This document shows, in pieces, positions 1-9,412 of a DNA stretch of 64,000 bases. This DNA comes from Woeseiaceae bacterium (GTDB lineage Bacteria; Pseudomonadota; Gammaproteobacteria; Steroidobacterales; Woeseiaceae), in NCBI GenBank assembly GCA_024640365.1, contig JAHEFE010000009.1, forward strand, positions 21,204 to 85,203. The letters run 5' to 3'. Below the pieces are notes generated by a model that saw only the letters and a list, made by a program, of their open reading frames with translations, did no database searches and was not told where the DNA came from. The position numbers and the translations under genes were made by a program. The first letter of the stretch is position 1, and every line of letters begins with the position of its first letter.

Positions 1-1
1 C

Positions 2-286
2 ACCATTGTGAATCTCGTATCAAATACTGTTGTCCCAGAAGTACTAGGCACTTTTTTAGTAGAACTCCAAACCTCTGAGAGCGCCATAACCGGCAGCGTT
101 GAAGATGTGGAGGCTATCATCGACATAGCAGGCGCCGTCACCCTGACCAATCAGGGGACCTACTCGTTCATTGGTCAGATTGCTGAGAAAAGCAACACAC
201 CGGCTCGACTCAGACAAAACCTGGCAAGAATGGGGGAAGTCAATGAGCGTGGGCAAAGGGACTTCCGGCTTGAGGGATCACTCTGA
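2..286 (+). CDS. gspN: Type II secretion protein N-like, C-terminal fragment (5' end outside window)
   Basis: The open frame runs in from the left edge and stops with TGA at 284-286, so only about 94 C-terminal residues are visible. The fragment has alternating hydrophobic beta-strand character. It ends in a block (FIGQIAEK...LRQNLARMGEVNERGQ...FRLEGSL) that resembles the end of GspN, the inner-membrane type II secretion component, where a '...LGRPDxxGRYPLxFxG' strand closes the protein. A GTG lies at position 8, but the frame is open upstream of it, so this is not a start. The gene converges on the helicase gene with a 2-bp gap and no visible terminator. The family call rests on one short stretch and is moderate. 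Confidence 0.5.
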   Translation, partial: TIVNLVSNTVVPEVLGTFLVELQTSESAITGSVEDVEAIIDIAGAVTLTNQGTYSFIGQIAEKSNTPARLRQNLARMGEVNERGQRDFRLEGSL

Positions 287-288
287 CA

Positions 289-3200
289 TCATTCCTTTTC
301 GGCGGACTCAGCTATCGTTACTTCCAAAAACTCGCTGAGTAACGGGAAATACAAAGCGGTGCGCACAGTTGCGCCAGAGTAACGACTGTATAAGCGGCGA
401 TATTTATCTAACTGCACCTCATAGCGATCCCGTTCCTGCCGCAAGAACCCAGCGAGATCACCTCCCTCGTGCGTGCTGGTCTTGTAGTCAACAATCCAAT
501 GTACGTCGTTTTCATCAATGCGCACTCGATCCAGGATCACGGATTCGACGACTCCATCAATCACTCCGCTCAAGGCGAACTCACTGTACCCCTCTCCTTC
601 GAGCAACCAGCGCCCACGAGTATCCTCCAGCGCATTGCGAAGGGCTTTATGCACGCGACTACAAGCTGCTGACAAATCTTCTTGTTGCACGCCGAGGTCT
701 GTTAGCCAATGTGAAGTGGTGCCCAGTAGCGTTGGTAATAACTCAACACTTTTAGCTACCTCACCATCAGTCATTTTTTGCAACCAGCGGTGTACAACAG
801 TGCCTGCGTGGGGCGCAAATGAACCCACCCAGTAATAGTCGATCTCATCCTCAGATTGAGGCACCGCCATGTTTGAGCTCATTAGAGTTGCTGGCAAAGA
901 CTGCACGTCTGGCAGTCGCCATGGGGGATTCAAACGCTTCAGAACTGGCACCACAAAATTTTCTTCATCCGCCTCGGCCACTGGCTCTTGCAGGCCAGCA
1001 TGAGCTCTCTCGTAGTAGTCCGCCACGGCTGGCCAGAGCCTGCTCAACAAGCTACCCCCTGCTGCCTTTGATTCGCCTGCTTGAGTTACAACGGCATTGC
1101 CAATTAGATGCAGTTGAGTCTCCGCGCGAGTACAAGCCACATACAGCAATCGGTCAAGTTCGAGCTGTTCTTTATCTTTTTGCATTCTCGCAATAAATTG
1201 GTGAAGCGGGTCTTTTTCCAATTGCGTACGCGGCCCAACTGGGCTCAATATTAGTTCGTTTTCGCCATCTTCGCCGGGCAAAGTCAGCCAATTAAGCACC
1301 GGTGGGTTACTATTACTCGTTGTCCTTCCCAAGCCATAAATAATAACGGTATCGAACTGCAAACCCTTGGCCTTGTGCATCGTCATGACTTGCAAACGAC
1401 ACTCTGCGCTCACCTGACCGGATACTCTCTCGGTATCAAGCCGCTTTTCAAACTCAGCGACATCAGCCAATGTCCCGGCAACTTGAACTCGCTCAACAAC
1501 ATCCAGAAAGCGATAAATATTTTCAATCGCCGCCGCACCTTCAAATAAAGCAGGTCCACCAAGCGCAAACCAGGCTCGCTCAATTCGATCCCGAAGTGAA
1601 AGAACCGCGGATGGCTTGAGCATGACCTGCATGACTTCGACAAATACTTGCACACGATTCCGACCGTCAGGTGAGAGCACTGCCAGGCGAGCCTCATCGT
1701 GCAAAAGCTCCCAAATAGTGGCATGCTCATCGTTGCTGGCGATAGCATGTAAATCCTGCCAGGTCAGCCCTACCCAGGGACCACGTAACAGGCCCAGCCA
1801 GGCAATCCGGTCTCCACTGTGTGCCAGCGCGCGAGTTAGTGCCAATACGTCAATTATCTCGGGAAGATCAGTCAACCGGTCGATCTCTACCGCCTGATAC
1901 TGAATCTCGGCATGTCGTAATCGTTCCAGCAAATCCGGTAATTGGGTTCTGCTGCGAACAAGAACAGCAATTGAGCCCTCACTTTTACTCAGACTTTGCT
2001 CAATCACACGCAAACCACAATCCGCTTCAGCCGCTCTGCTAGAGCTAAACAATGGATGGATATGAAGCTCACCCAGTCCCGCATGCATCGGTACCGGAAC
2101 GGAGTGCTCATAGCCAATAGCGCCGCGAACAACATCGTTGGTCGCTGGAAAAACCTTTGCAAACGTATCATTGAACCAGTGCACCAAATTTTCACCAGAG
2201 CGAAAATTTCGACGCAAAACCAGTCGTTCCAAAAGCACTGAGCCAATACCCATGGTTTGCGCCACCAGGAATTGACCTACCTCGGCATTGCGGAAACGGT
2301 AGATAGATTGCATCGGATCGCCGACTGAAAAAACTGTGCGGCCGTCACCTGCTTCCCAACCAGCGGTCAATTGTTCGATAAGTGCATATTGCTCGAAAGA
2401 CGTATCTTGCATTTCATCAATTAATAGATGACTTATCTTGTAATCCATTAGTAAGGCCAGCTCACTTGGAGCTTCCGCAGACCCCAGGGCGACTCGCGCA
2501 GCCAGCGCCATCTCGATGTGATCCGTAATACCTCGCGAGCTAAACAGAGTCCGCAATGCGGCCGCGGCGGCGGGTAGTAACTTGAACAGTGCCAGCAACA
2601 CCTGCCATTGCTCATCCGAATAACGGATGGGAGGAAGATTTCGAACCCCGTCGAGCATTTGGCAGAAATAGGTCTCGCCGGCCAATCCTTGCAACAACTC
2701 AGTAAATGCCTTTTTTTGGCCAGAATCACCAGGCGGAAAACCCTGGTTCTTGTTTACTTGTTTTCTGTAATCGCCACCCTTGGTAAGCAACAGAGACGCC
2801 ATACCCAACCAGCGCTCGCGATCGTCGCTACCCGGCAGGACTTTCATGCCCGCTAGCAAATCGATACCTTCGTCAAATTTTTCGGCGCCGGCAACTGATT
2901 GTGCCGCGTAATCTGCCAGCGGCAGTAATTCGCTGCGCAATGATGCCGGGCACGCAACGCTCAAGGCCTGTAAATATCTTTCGACCAGATTGCGAATAGT
3001 TGCTTCTAGTTGGTGACGAACTTTGTCGGTATCTGCGACCTCCCAGCGACCATTACCGATGATGGATAACCACTGGTCCCGCTTGGCAAGCATGGTGCTG
3101 AGGTTGGATATATAAACGGACGTATTGTTATCGAGGTGCCTAATGACATTTTCCAGCGCGTCACACACCTCGCCCGGTGTCAGCAGCCAGTCTTCCAGGG

Positions 3201-3690
3201 TTGCTACCGCAGCAGCCTCATATAACCCGACCATTTCCGCATCCGCGATTATGGGGATCGCCCCACCCAGGCCCGAACTTATAGGCAATGTCCGTGCAAG
3301 CCGCGCATTCAGTGAGTCGAGTGTTTGGATACGCATTCGGCTGGGGGCGCTCAATAACTGCCAATTGCGACGCTTATCCTGCTCAAGAACCGCGCGCGCG
3401 GCACCATAAGTGATTTTCAGATGCTCAGGCTCTGGCTCCGATCCAACTAGCGCATCCTGCAGCGCCAGCAATACGCGCCGCTGCATTTCCGCTGCAGCTT
3501 TACGCGTAAACGTAATAGCAAGAATCTCCTCCGGTTCATTCACGGTTGCCAACAAGGTGAGGTAACGCTGAATCAGTAACTCAGTCTTGCCCGACCCCGC
3601 TGGAGCTTGAACAATAAACGACAAGCCAGGCTGCAGCGCGCGCTGCCGCGCAAACTCGTCCGCTTTCAATAATGCGGCGTCAGTCGACAC
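289..3690 (-). CDS. AddA-like UvrD-family helicase/nuclease (double-strand break repair)
   Basis: A superfamily 1 DNA helicase of 1133 residues with a C-terminal RecB-type nuclease, expected to process double-strand ends for recombination together with the partner gene upstream. Visible motifs: Walker A APAGSGKT at about residues 29-36, TRKAAAEM (motif Ia region), DEMQD Walker B near 423, VGDPMQSIYRFR (motif III), TMHKAKGLQFDTV (motif V) and YVACTRAE (motif VI). The nuclease signature is intact near the end: GVIDGV, then WIVDYKTS near residue 1066, then an EVQLDKY block. The upstream gene ends inside this gene's start (11-bp overlap), so the two are co-translated. This fits the AddA/RecB-like subunit that replaces or supplements RecBCD in many gammaproteobacteria. 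Confidence 0.9.
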   Translation of the reverse strand: MSTDAALLKADEFARQRALQPGLSFIVQAPAGSGKTELLIQRYLTLLATVNEPEEILAITFTRKAAAEMQRRVLLALQDALVGSEPEPEHLKITYGAARAVLEQDKRRNWQLLSAPSRMRIQTLDSLNARLARTLPISSGLGGAIPIIADAEMVGLYEAAAVATLEDWLLTPGEVCDALENVIRHLDNNTSVYISNLSTMLAKRDQWLSIIGNGRWEVADTDKVRHQLEATIRNLVERYLQALSVACPASLRSELLPLADYAAQSVAGAEKFDEGIDLLAGMKVLPGSDDRERWLGMASLLLTKGGDYRKQVNKNQGFPPGDSGQKKAFTELLQGLAGETYFCQMLDGVRNLPPIRYSDEQWQVLLALFKLLPAAAAALRTLFSSRGITDHIEMALAARVALGSAEAPSELALLMDYKISHLLIDEMQDTSFEQYALIEQLTAGWEAGDGRTVFSVGDPMQSIYRFRNAEVGQFLVAQTMGIGSVLLERLVLRRNFRSGENLVHWFNDTFAKVFPATNDVVRGAIGYEHSVPVPMHAGLGELHIHPLFSSSRAAEADCGLRVIEQSLSKSEGSIAVLVRSRTQLPDLLERLRHAEIQYQAVEIDRLTDLPEIIDVLALTRALAHSGDRIAWLGLLRGPWVGLTWQDLHAIASNDEHATIWELLHDEARLAVLSPDGRNRVQVFVEVMQVMLKPSAVLSLRDRIERAWFALGGPALFEGAAAIENIYRFLDVVERVQVAGTLADVAEFEKRLDTERVSGQVSAECRLQVMTMHKAKGLQFDTVIIYGLGRTTSNSNPPVLNWLTLPGEDGENELILSPVGPRTQLEKDPLHQFIARMQKDKEQLELDRLLYVACTRAETQLHLIGNAVVTQAGESKAAGGSLLSRLWPAVADYYERAHAGLQEPVAEADEENFVVPVLKRLNPPWRLPDVQSLPATLMSSNMAVPQSEDEIDYYWVGSFAPHAGTVVHRWLQKMTDGEVAKSVELLPTLLGTTSHWLTDLGVQQEDLSAACSRVHKALRNALEDTRGRWLLEGEGYSEFALSGVIDGVVESVILDRVRIDENDVHWIVDYKTSTHEGGDLAGFLRQERDRYEVQLDKYRRLYSRYSGATVRTALYFPLLSEFLEVTIAESAEKE

Positions 3691-6280
3691 GTTTTAACTC
3701 CGCTACTCTGCTAAGCAACGCCAGCGGGCGCGACTTGTCAGCAGCAAGGCTCAAATTTACCCGCACATCTCCGGCGACGATCTGGTCGACGAGCCTCCCT
3801 ACCTCGAGTTTCCAATTGTTAAGGAGCTCAGGCCATCCCTCGCTTGCAATTACAGACCAGTCTTTATCTCCGCCTGCCCCTTTATATTCGACTTTGCGAA
3901 CGTCTACATTAGCAAGAACCAAGCCACTAATTTCGCCGGGCACTGCAAATGCGTATACCGCCAATTGCACATCCTTTAAATTACGATCTTTATCGAGCAA
4001 GACTTTTGGCGCGCCGGTTTTGTAATCAATAATTACGATCGATTGATCAGGTAACTGATCGATGCGGTCTGCCCGCAATTTCAGATCAATGCCGCCCAGG
4101 TTGAACTTATATTCCACTTCGACACCCGCGACCTGAAACTCAGGTCGCCGCCTTTCCTCAGTGACGAACCCATTTAGCACCTCCTGCAAGCGGTCTTTCT
4201 CTATGTATAAGAGTCGTCGATAAACCGGATCGGCTTCCTCAACCTGAACGGCGATACTTGCGCTGGTTGCGCGCTGGATTCGATCGGCCAGATCGTCGTC
4301 GGCCCAGGCATCGAGGATAGCGAGGCTCGGCAAATCTCGATAGAGATGTTGCAGCGCCCGGTGTACCAGATTGCCGCGCAAACTTGCGCTGATCCCAGGC
4401 TTTACCTCCTCTATTTCACCGGCAAGCAGTCGCCCCTGTGCGAATGCCGAGAAAGGTTCCGTACGCTGGCGTTGGATGGTGTAGGCGCCGCCGCCAATTT
4501 TTTCGCCTTTGTACACGGGAGGCACAGGGTCATCAGCAACAACCAGCAGCGCATGACCCGATGTAAATGTCGCGGCATACCAACCGGGATCATTTGCTTC
4601 AAGCTGACCCTGTCCAGTCAGCTCTTGGAGAAACGGACTAGGCAATAATTCCGTTTCGTCCTCACAGCGAGGAGTACTAAAGACTACCCTGTCCGCGCAG
4701 CCTCGCAATCTGGAAAATATGGTGCGACCATAATCCAGTGAATCGTTCGGCGTTGCGTCCGGCATTCCGTACTTCAATTGAACGCTGCGTGGAATGAGAT
4801 TTGAAGGATTGGCAGCGGACGGCCACCGCGAGGCCTCCATTCCGGCCACCCAAACTGCATCAAACTCCATGCCGGCGGATTCGAGGTTGCCAAGCAACTG
4901 GACAACAGCACCCTGGGTTTTCGGCTGGTAAACAGTGTCAGTTGCCAATACCGTCAGTAATTCAAGAGCTTTACTGAACGGCATAAGCGCGATAACCGAT
5001 TCAAGACGTGCAAACTCGTTTAACAATTCGCGCCAGCGATTGATGAGCTGAAACTCCGGGCTACTTAGCGGATAGCCGCCCGGCCAACCGACACTTTCCA
5101 GACAATCTGCAAACAATTTCGCCCAATCACCAGGCGATCGCCGCTCGGCCTCGGGAATAGCGAATCGATCCATGGACGCAATGCGCTCGCGCCAATCATT
5201 TACAGCACCATCGAACCACTTGGCGGTAATTCGGTAGATGCTAGCCCTCGACCACTGCCGATCGGGGAACTGGCGCAGCTTCAGCTCAATCCGGCTGCGA
5301 GTACCATCATCAATCTGCGCGATAAAAGGCAATCGCAACAGCAAACTGATGTCTCTAAATACGAGTCCGGCGTTTAACCAGCGTAGCAAAAGGAGAGCAC
5401 TGTATGTCGCAGGATACTCAGACAGTTTCTGTCCATAGGAAACATTCAGTAAATGACCCAGGCCAGTCGCATCGGCCTGCCATCCAGGCACGAGGCCTTC
5501 CCTTATGTATCTGGCAAAACAAGTCGCATTTTGTTCGAGACCAGGCACGACAATTGCCAGGCGTGAAGTCGGCTGGGCAGTCAATTCAGCTCGCGCCCAG
5601 CGTCCAGCGGCCCGCATCTCAGCCACAACGTTATCTGCAGAAACAATCTCTACAGAGCCCATGTGTGCAGTCCGTGGCGCTTCTTCCAGTTTGACGCCAG
5701 CAGCCACCAAGCTTTCCCACAACGTCGCGTGAACAGGAATCGTCCTCTCAAAACCGGCAAGCACAATGTGCGGCGGCAACCGCAACCGACCTGCCGAAAT
5801 CAGCTGGCTAATCAGGCTTGTCAAACCTGCGTCATCAATCCAATTGCGTTTCTTTAGTTCTGATTGATAGCGCGCAACCGATGTCGAGAACAATTGCTCA
5901 TCACTATTCCTGGCCGCGGCAGCTAACTCGGCTGTCGGCACTTGCCAATCGCACACACGGCGCCAAGCTTGGCGTGACTGCCGTAGTAATGTGCCAACAC
6001 TCAACAGCTGGTCCAAAGACTGTTCACGCAGGCAGCGTTCCCAAACTATTGCCGACGCCTGGCCGAAAAGGTAGTGCGGCAAACTTTCCTGTTTAGGCAC
6101 CTCCCTCAGCAACTCTTGCAGCCAGGAATCCAGCGAACGAATATTCGGTGTTGGCCACACGTCTTTGCCAGACGCGAGCTGCAGCGCACTGTAGTGCTCA
6201 CTTAAGGTTCTTGCCAACCGTTGGTTGGCCGTGACCACGCAGGCGCCCGCGTCAATTATTTCTGGCAACCAGTGATACAT
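3680..6280 (-). CDS. AddB-like PD-(D/E)XK nuclease, probable DNA repair protein (TIGR03623-like)
   Basis: An 866-residue partner of the AddA-like helicase. The N-terminus (VVTANQRLARTLSEHYS) and overall length match the 'probable DNA repair protein' family found next to UvrD-type helicases. The C-terminal nuclease core is visible as LKLRADRID...IIDYKTG near residue 750, followed by a VQLAVYA block, so the catalytic residues look intact. Relatives usually carry an AddB-type Fe-S cluster made from a Cys before the nuclease domain (CPFxAFA) and a CxxC...C group at the C-terminus. Here the first site reads EPFSAFAQ (near 608), and the last 40 residues contain no Cys. The frame shows no sign of a frameshift that would restore them. 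It is first in a two-gene operon, overlapping the next gene by 11 bp. Confidence 0.8.
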   Translation of the reverse strand: MYHWLPEIIDAGACVVTANQRLARTLSEHYSALQLASGKDVWPTPNIRSLDSWLQELLREVPKQESLPHYLFGQASAIVWERCLREQSLDQLLSVGTLLRQSRQAWRRVCDWQVPTAELAAAARNSDEQLFSTSVARYQSELKKRNWIDDAGLTSLISQLISAGRLRLPPHIVLAGFERTIPVHATLWESLVAAGVKLEEAPRTAHMGSVEIVSADNVVAEMRAAGRWARAELTAQPTSRLAIVVPGLEQNATCFARYIREGLVPGWQADATGLGHLLNVSYGQKLSEYPATYSALLLLRWLNAGLVFRDISLLLRLPFIAQIDDGTRSRIELKLRQFPDRQWSRASIYRITAKWFDGAVNDWRERIASMDRFAIPEAERRSPGDWAKLFADCLESVGWPGGYPLSSPEFQLINRWRELLNEFARLESVIALMPFSKALELLTVLATDTVYQPKTQGAVVQLLGNLESAGMEFDAVWVAGMEASRWPSAANPSNLIPRSVQLKYGMPDATPNDSLDYGRTIFSRLRGCADRVVFSTPRCEDETELLPSPFLQELTGQGQLEANDPGWYAATFTSGHALLVVADDPVPPVYKGEKIGGGAYTIQRQRTEPFSAFAQGRLLAGEIEEVKPGISASLRGNLVHRALQHLYRDLPSLAILDAWADDDLADRIQRATSASIAVQVEEADPVYRRLLYIEKDRLQEVLNGFVTEERRRPEFQVAGVEVEYKFNLGGIDLKLRADRIDQLPDQSIVIIDYKTGAPKVLLDKDRNLKDVQLAVYAFAVPGEISGLVLANVDVRKVEYKGAGGDKDWSVIASEGWPELLNNWKLEVGRLVDQIVAGDVRVNLSLAADKSRPLALLSRVAELKRVD

Positions 6281-6372
6281 CGGCTAACTAAATTTTCCTT
6301 TGATTTCTAGATCCGGCAAAAAACAGACAACGTACTTCTATCAGGCAGGTCGCACCAACTGATACGATTTGT

Positions 6373-7590
6373 TCATATAGCGCCAGCGTCTCGCAGCTCT
6401 TGAACCCGCTCTGCAGAATAGCCCAATTCGCTTCTCAAGACCGCGTCAGTGTGTTCACCCAATACTGGGGGCGCCATACGGTAACTAACCGGTGTTTCTG
6501 AAAAATGCACGGGATTCGCAACTGTCGGCACGGTCCCTGCAACAGGATGAGGGAGGTGTTGCACAAGCTCCCTCTCCTGCGCATACGGCGATTCAAATAC
6601 CTGGCCAATTGAATTGATAGGCCCGGCCGGCACTTTTATATCTTTAAATAACTCCAACCACGCGTTAGTAGATCGCTGCTGAAAAATTTCACTCATTTCT
6701 TGCACGAGCAATTGGCGATTCGCCAAGCGAGCTGCATTCGTCGCAAATCGATCATCAGCCGCCCATTCCGAATGGCCAAGACATTGAGCACAAGATACGA
6801 ACTGACGTTCATTGCCGACCGCCAGCATCAAATAGCCGTCTGCAGTGGGGAACGCTTGATAAGGCACCAGGTTTGGATGCCCACTCCCATAACGCTGAGG
6901 CGACTCCCCTCCCACTAGATAGTTCATATTCTGATTGGCGAGCCACGCCACCTGACTGTCATATAAAGCAAGGTCAATATGTTGGCCTTTGCCGTTACCC
7001 TCTCGAGCGAACAATGCCGCAAGCACAGCGGACGCTGCATACATTCCCGCCATTAAATCGGCTATGGCGACCCCTACTTTTTGGGGTCTGCCTCCCGTAG
7101 CTTCAGGCTCGCCTGTAATACTCATCAAACCAGCAGAGGCCTGGATCATCGCGTCATAGCCCGGCTCGGAAGCTCGTGAGCCAGATTGCCCGTACGCGGA
7201 AATTGAGCAATAAATCAAACGCGGATTAATGTCATGCAGACTCTCATAATCCAATCCGTACCTTTTCAAGTCATTAACTTTAAAATTTTCCAACAAGACG
7301 TCAGAGTTTGCTACCAGGTCGCGAATAACTTCCTGGCCTTGCAGGTGCGAAAGATCTACGGTTATAGAACGTTTGTTGCGGTTCGCAGAACAAAAGTAGG
7401 CAGAGTCGGCACTTTCAGCGCCGTGTTCATTCTGCAAAAACGGTGGCCCCCAGCGGCGGGTGTCATCACCACTTTTTGGGCGCTCAACTTTGATTACATC
7501 GGCACCATAGTCAGCACATAACTGACTTGCCCACGGCCCGGCCAACACCCTGGTCAGATCAAGTACTTTGACTCCTTGCAATGGTCCCAT
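6373..7590 (-). CDS. CaiB/BaiF family CoA-transferase (class III)
   Basis: A family III CoA-transferase of about 405 residues that moves CoA between an acyl-CoA donor and a carboxylic acid. The start VKVLDLTRVLAGPWASQLCADYGADVIKVE is the classic N-terminal signature, and the catalytic Asp of the family should be D146 in EPGYDAMIQ. The ATG at 7590 is preferred because it follows a GGGG Shine-Dalgarno-like run about 10 nt upstream and gives the family's usual N-terminus. An in-frame ATG at 7617 would add nine residues with a weaker ribosome site. The substrate cannot be told from sequence. Nearby ETF and acyl-CoA dehydrogenase genes suggest fatty or organic acid catabolism. It stands alone between divergently oriented or unrelated genes. 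Confidence 0.88.
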   Translation of the reverse strand: MGPLQGVKVLDLTRVLAGPWASQLCADYGADVIKVERPKSGDDTRRWGPPFLQNEHGAESADSAYFCSANRNKRSITVDLSHLQGQEVIRDLVANSDVLLENFKVNDLKRYGLDYESLHDINPRLIYCSISAYGQSGSRASEPGYDAMIQASAGLMSITGEPEATGGRPQKVGVAIADLMAGMYAASAVLAALFAREGNGKGQHIDLALYDSQVAWLANQNMNYLVGGESPQRYGSGHPNLVPYQAFPTADGYLMLAVGNERQFVSCAQCLGHSEWAADDRFATNAARLANRQLLVQEMSEIFQQRSTNAWLELFKDIKVPAGPINSIGQVFESPYAQERELVQHLPHPVAGTVPTVANPVHFSETPVSYRMAPPVLGEHTDAVLRSELGYSAERVQELRDAGAI

Positions 7591-7738
7591 CTGGAAGCGT
7601 CCCCTGTTCGCTATCATTCATTCCGATTGTCCAATGACAATACAGGAGTGGCAACCGGTTTATTTACCTGAACCTAAACGAGCGCTGTAAGGCGAAAAAT
7701 CAGACCCGATTTTGCTGAGAGATCAGCGATCGGCGGGC

Positions 7739-7775
7739 AAATAAAAACCCGGCCAACCTCTAGGGGCTGACCGGG
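7739..7775 (-). terminator. Rho-independent terminator of the lipoprotein gene
   Basis: Read on the minus strand, an 11-bp stem (CCCGGTCAGCC / GGTTGGCCGGG, with G-U pairs) closes a 6-nt loop and is followed by TTTTTATTT. It lies about 60 bp after the stop codon of the minus-strand lipoprotein gene. Confidence 0.8.
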
Positions 7776-7835
7776 CGGGTCCGCACGGAGAATGCGGTTT
7801 GCGTGGTCAAGTCAAAGGAACGAATTCAATCCAAC

Positions 7836-8303
7836 TTAACCGAGCTCTTCGACATCGGCCCCTTCAAGTTCCTTGGGCTCCAGTGCCTTTTGTTTTTTTG
7901 GATCCTTACTATAAAAATCCTGTAATTCTTTCGCCTGTTCTTTAGTCAGACGCTGGATTGAGTCAATACGCTGACTACCGAATGCCATGCTCCCAAAAAC
8001 CAGTTCGTCGCCGCCGTAGGGGCAAAGTTGATCATCCCTCGACTTGAAACTCATCTGATATGAAGTTCGCAGATCACTTGTTCGCGAAAATATTCGCACG
8101 AGGTATGGGCGGCTTCCGCCCCAAATGATCAGATGACTATCGTCCAGAGGGGTATAGTCTCGGATAGTCCCTATCAATATGCAATCCGTTCCTCGAGCAC
8201 TCAGCCCCTCCAACTCGGGAAATGGTCGTTTTTCTTGCTGCACTTCACTTGAAGCACAACCTGAGATAATTCCAATAACTATCAGAAAAATAACGTTTTT
8301 CAC
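7836..8303 (-). CDS. Small putative lipoprotein, DUF6491-like
   Basis: A 155-residue secreted protein. The N-terminus is a lipoprotein signal peptide: Lys at 2, a hydrophobic run, and a lipobox ISGC with Cys16 as the lipidation site. The rest (C-ILIGTIRDYTPLDDSHLIIWGG...PYLVRIF...LCPYGGDELVFG) resembles the DUF6491 pattern of small proteobacterial lipoproteins with a disulfide-type Cys pair. No function is known. The start is a GTG at 8303 with AAAGGA eight nt upstream. The frame stays open to 8426, but that extension would place the signal peptide internally, so I reject it. It follows the sulfurtransferase gene with a 119-bp gap and ends at a clear terminator. Confidence 0.7.
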   Translation of the reverse strand: MKNVIFLIVIGIISGCASSEVQQEKRPFPELEGLSARGTDCILIGTIRDYTPLDDSHLIIWGGSRPYLVRIFSRTSDLRTSYQMSFKSRDDQLCPYGGDELVFGSMAFGSQRIDSIQRLTKEQAKELQDFYSKDPKKQKALEPKELEGADVEELG

Positions 8304-8422
8304 TATCTGTTCCTTTGTTGCCTTTCTACAACATTTAACTGGCGAGGGACGCTCAGCCAGTTCGCATAACATCCTGCAAATCCACAATATCCCGCCTGGA
8401 ATCCGCACCCGCCACACCAAAA

Positions 8423-9298
8423 TCATGGGCCCGGGGGGTTAATTTCCAGCCCTGACGCTATCGGCCTATCTGCGCTCCTTATCCACTCACTCCAGGACCC
8501 AACGTAAAGCCTTGGTTCCGCAACATTCGCTCTCACAGCAGCAAGTATAATCTGGCAGGCCGTCACACCTGAGCCGCACATTGCAATTGTAGAACTTCCC
8601 TGCGGCGCGTACCCCAACTCATGGAAAATATGCTGAAGTTCCGCCGGTGACCGCCATAATCCATCGCTCTTTAGACAGCGGCTAAACGGAAAATTCCTGG
8701 CCCCAGGAATATGACCGGCTTTATCATCTATGGGTTCTATTTCACCGGCAAAGCGTTTCTCGGCCCTCGCGTCAAGCAACAGGAGGGGCTCAGGGGCCGC
8801 GAGTTCGCTTACAAGCGCCGCCGTGGTAACTATCGACTCCTTAGCCTGCTGAACAATGAAGTCACGCGCAACGCAATCTGACTCTTGACTGCTAACAGCA
8901 AAGCCAGCTGCCTCCCAAGCCGGAATACCGCCATCAAGCACCGCAACCGCGTCGTGACCCAACCACCGCAACATCCACCAGAGCCTGCTTGCGATTGCAC
9001 CGCCAACATCATCATAAACAACCACCTGGGTCGATCGGTCAATTCCCCACTGGCCAAGCTTCGATGCGAATATTCCAGGCGAGGGTAAAGGATGTCTCCC
9101 TGACGTCGCCGTTACCGCACTCGCCAAATCCAGGTCCAGATTGGCATAAATCGCTCCAGGTATATGTCCCAGCCTATAACTAACTGAACCAGCCGATTTG
9201 TTCAGAAGATCAAAGCGACAGTCCACAATCCGCAGGTCCGGATCGGCCAGGCTCTCATGAAGAGCCTCTGCATCTATGATGGTTTGAAAAATTCGCAT
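8423..9298 (-). CDS. sseA: 3-mercaptopyruvate sulfurtransferase / two-domain rhodanese
   Basis: A cytoplasmic sulfurtransferase of 291 residues with two rhodanese domains. The first (about 1-140) has RIVDCRFDL and the DDVGGAIASRLWWMLRWLGH block. The second (about 160-285) carries the active-site loop CGSGVTA, with Cys near residue 240. That loop is typical of mercaptopyruvate sulfurtransferases; thiosulfate sulfurtransferases have CRKGVTA. The ATG at 9298 is chosen because AGGA lies about six nt upstream. A TTG five codons earlier is less likely. It is divergent from etfB. Confidence 0.88.
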   Translation of the reverse strand: MRIFQTIIDAEALHESLADPDLRIVDCRFDLLNKSAGSVSYRLGHIPGAIYANLDLDLASAVTATSGRHPLPSPGIFASKLGQWGIDRSTQVVVYDDVGGAIASRLWWMLRWLGHDAVAVLDGGIPAWEAAGFAVSSQESDCVARDFIVQQAKESIVTTAALVSELAAPEPLLLLDARAEKRFAGEIEPIDDKAGHIPGARNFPFSRCLKSDGLWRSPAELQHIFHELGYAPQGSSTIAMCGSGVTACQIILAAVRANVAEPRLYVGSWSEWIRSADRPIASGLEINPPGP

Positions 9299-9412
9299 AA
9301 GAATTCCTGTCAAAACTGCCCCGCTTGCTTGTACCCGCGATCGTGCTCAGGGACAATATACCTTTAGCATAATCCAGTCGCTTTGCGGAGCGATAAACAG
9401 GGAGAACACTTC

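Noticed and set aside
8304..8426. Upstream extension of the lipoprotein frame
   Set aside because: It would bury the signal peptide and lipobox inside the protein. A GTG with AAAGGA fits as the true start.
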